Assembly (NCBI GenBank): GCA_009760855.2
Contig: WPIO01000025.1
Span: 727,001 to 791,000 of the forward strand
DNA: 64,000 nucleotides
From: Cristatella mucedo
Taxonomy: Eukaryota > Bryozoa > Phylactolaemata > Cristatellidae
Reading direction: 5' to 3'
The translations under genes were made by a program, and so were the position numbers. Position 1 is the stretch's first letter, and the number at the start of each line of letters is the position of its first letter. Shown here in pieces: positions 58,301-64,000 of the stretch. Under the pieces are notes generated by a model. That model was given only the letters and a program-made list of their open reading frames with translations. It was not told where the DNA came from and did no database searches.

Positions 58301-58626
58301 TAACTGTAAATGCACTAAACAACCATTGCAGCGCATTTTTTTAAATTTGGGCCAATTTTCAGCGCCTTCCGGTAGGTGGCGATGTATTCTGATCTCGCCG
58401 AACTCAGTCCTACACGGTCCCTGCACTAACATCTGAGCACCGGCAGACCACCGCCGCCTCTATACAGCGAGAAGCTACGCTTATCTGCCAGCACTCGTAC
58501 CTCAGAAGATTTAGAGTTTCTTATCACCAGTTTCTCTAAACTAACTACTTCCGTCACTGTCGCACTAACTTTTTGCGATAACCTGACTTTAATGTCGGAG
58601 TTCCAAACTACGCTCTGATGAGCCAT
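55328..58626 (-). CDS. BORCS7: BORCS7, BLOC-1-related complex subunit 7 (complete, 4 coding exons)
   Basis: BORCS7 is a small subunit of BORC, the complex on the lysosome surface that recruits ARL8 and kinesin and so moves lysosomes outward. Coding exons on the minus strand are 58626-58501, 56971-56909, 55942-55899 and 55409-55328 (stop included), giving 104 residues; the human protein is about the same length. All introns are GT-AG and phases agree (0, 0, 2). Donors are GAG|GTACGA, GAG|GTGAGA and TCA|GTAAGT; the last acceptor has a long pyrimidine tract. Family signature: KVSATVTEVVSLEKLV then SKSSE at the end of exon 1, GQAARN at residues 45-50, and KMAAASTHLQ across residues 67-76, each matching remembered vertebrate BORCS7 position by position. 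Introns 1 and 2 carry a VWA-like antisense peptide and LINE-A tails. It is divergent from ITFG2. Identification is by remembered similarity, but four exons joining in phase make chance very unlikely. Confidence 0.93.
56040..56158 (+). mobile_element. LINE-A tail in BORCS7 intron 2
   Basis: AATAACCATTCGATCATGCT, AAAGGGCCTAGCAGGAGATT, CTCTCTGGCGGTGCTA, then an ATT-rich end. Antisense to BORCS7. Confidence 0.75.
56300..56373. repeat. Direct repeat, left copy, flanking the minimal LINE-A tail
   Basis: ATTCATTACAAATGAGCCTT through ATAGACAGGTAGCAAACTA. It differs from the right copy by one substitution (CAGTTA/CATTTA), one G/A-type change and an AT pair. Immediately after it a shorter internal duplication (CAGGTAGCAAAC, TTTTTCACTGTG, TCTGCATATTCA) repeats sequence found just upstream. 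Confidence 0.85.
56425..56500 (+). mobile_element. Minimal LINE-A tail between 72 bp direct repeats
   Basis: Only the last ~75 bp of the element: AAAGCGCCCAGAAAAAGATT, GAGGGCGCTTTATCAAGTGC and an ATT run. It is one of the least diverged tails in the window and lies in BORCS7 intron 2, antisense. Confidence 0.85.
56501..56573. repeat. Direct repeat, right copy
   Basis: Right partner of 56300-56373, following the LINE-A tail directly. Together they look like an unusually long target-site duplication, or a segmental duplication into which the tail was copied. Confidence 0.85.
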
Positions 58627-58845
58627 AGTTACCGGAAGTAATAATACTGCAGTACGCAGGAATCGCTAATGTGTGACCGTGACCCGCGCTCTTGGCGGTC
58701 ATCCTTGGCGGCGACTCGTGCAGAGTTTTGGGTGTTATGGATGGCGATTAAGTTTTTCCCGTCTCCTCTTCGTTGTGCATGGTAGCCCATGTATTCATGT
58801 CTTTGGCGAGCGAGTCGTGACCGGCTCGGCTGTCGTCACTAACAG
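58627..58845. promoter_or_regulatory. Bidirectional promoter between BORCS7 and ITFG2
   Basis: Only 219 bp separate the two start codons. The gap is less AT-rich than most flanking DNA and contains ACCGGAAGT at 58631-58639, which matches the ETS/GABP consensus that is frequent in bidirectional housekeeping promoters. No TATA box is evident. I looked for the CACGTG core of the TFEB lysosomal CLEAR element and did not see it. The ETS site lies 5 bp from the BORCS7 start codon, so it may be inside that gene's 5' UTR. Transcription starts cannot be placed from sequence. Confidence 0.6.
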
Positions 58846-63948
<5,103 letters not shown>

Positions 63949-64000
63949 GTAAGCGTGAGCTACCTCGAGCCGATGCTGCTGACTGCCAGCTAGCTCTGGC

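Noticed and set aside
58245-58436. Short plus frame upstream of ITFG2 and an alternative BORCS7 exon 2 at 58425-58320
   Set aside because: A 75 nt intron to 58425 was considered, but the exon at 56971-56909 matches the BORCS7 family exactly and continues in phase to the stop.

Overview
The window is nuclear DNA from an invertebrate animal. Genes are rare, split by GT-AG introns (several only 70-80 nt), and embedded in layered retrotransposons. The animal assignment rests on two spliced genes recognised by protein similarity, BORCS7 and ITFG2, on fibrinogen-related-domain (FReD) sequence, and on LINEs of the CR1/L2 type. Nothing bacterial was seen: no operons, CRISPR or rRNA. I cannot name the species.

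Layout. 1-25 kb is mostly anonymous DNA carrying fragments of one LINE family (called LINE-A here, 3' end = short 3' UTR plus ATT repeats), tRNA-derived SINEs, microsatellites and an interstitial TTTAGGG-type telomere-like array at 20.3 kb. 25-30.4 kb holds two tandem copies of an undescribed ~2.2 kb unit, each interrupted by LINEs; a partial third copy lies at 49.9 kb. 30.4-34.2 kb is the longest LINE-A copy (endonuclease, reverse transcriptase, C-terminal region) with a SINE inside it. 35.7-39.6 kb (minus strand) is a tandem duplication of a FReD gene, one copy clearly decayed and the other carrying two frameshifts. 42-46 kb holds a LINE-B fragment and the second copy of a ~1.2 kb repeat first seen at 23 kb. 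45.8-49.9 kb is a dead Ty3/Gypsy element whose integrase was split by a LINE-A insertion; the two integrase halves can be matched across it.

The right end is the functional part. BORCS7 (minus, 4 exons, complete, 104 aa) and ITFG2 (plus, 8 exons, running off the right edge) are divergent, with only 219 bp between their start codons and an ETS-type motif in that gap. Both products work at the lysosome: BORCS7 in BORC (lysosome positioning), ITFG2 in KICSTOR (GATOR1/mTORC1 nutrient sensing). A shared promoter would co-express two arms of lysosomal nutrient response; this co-regulation is inference.

All exon models were made by eye from splice motifs, phase and remembered family sequences. No search was run.
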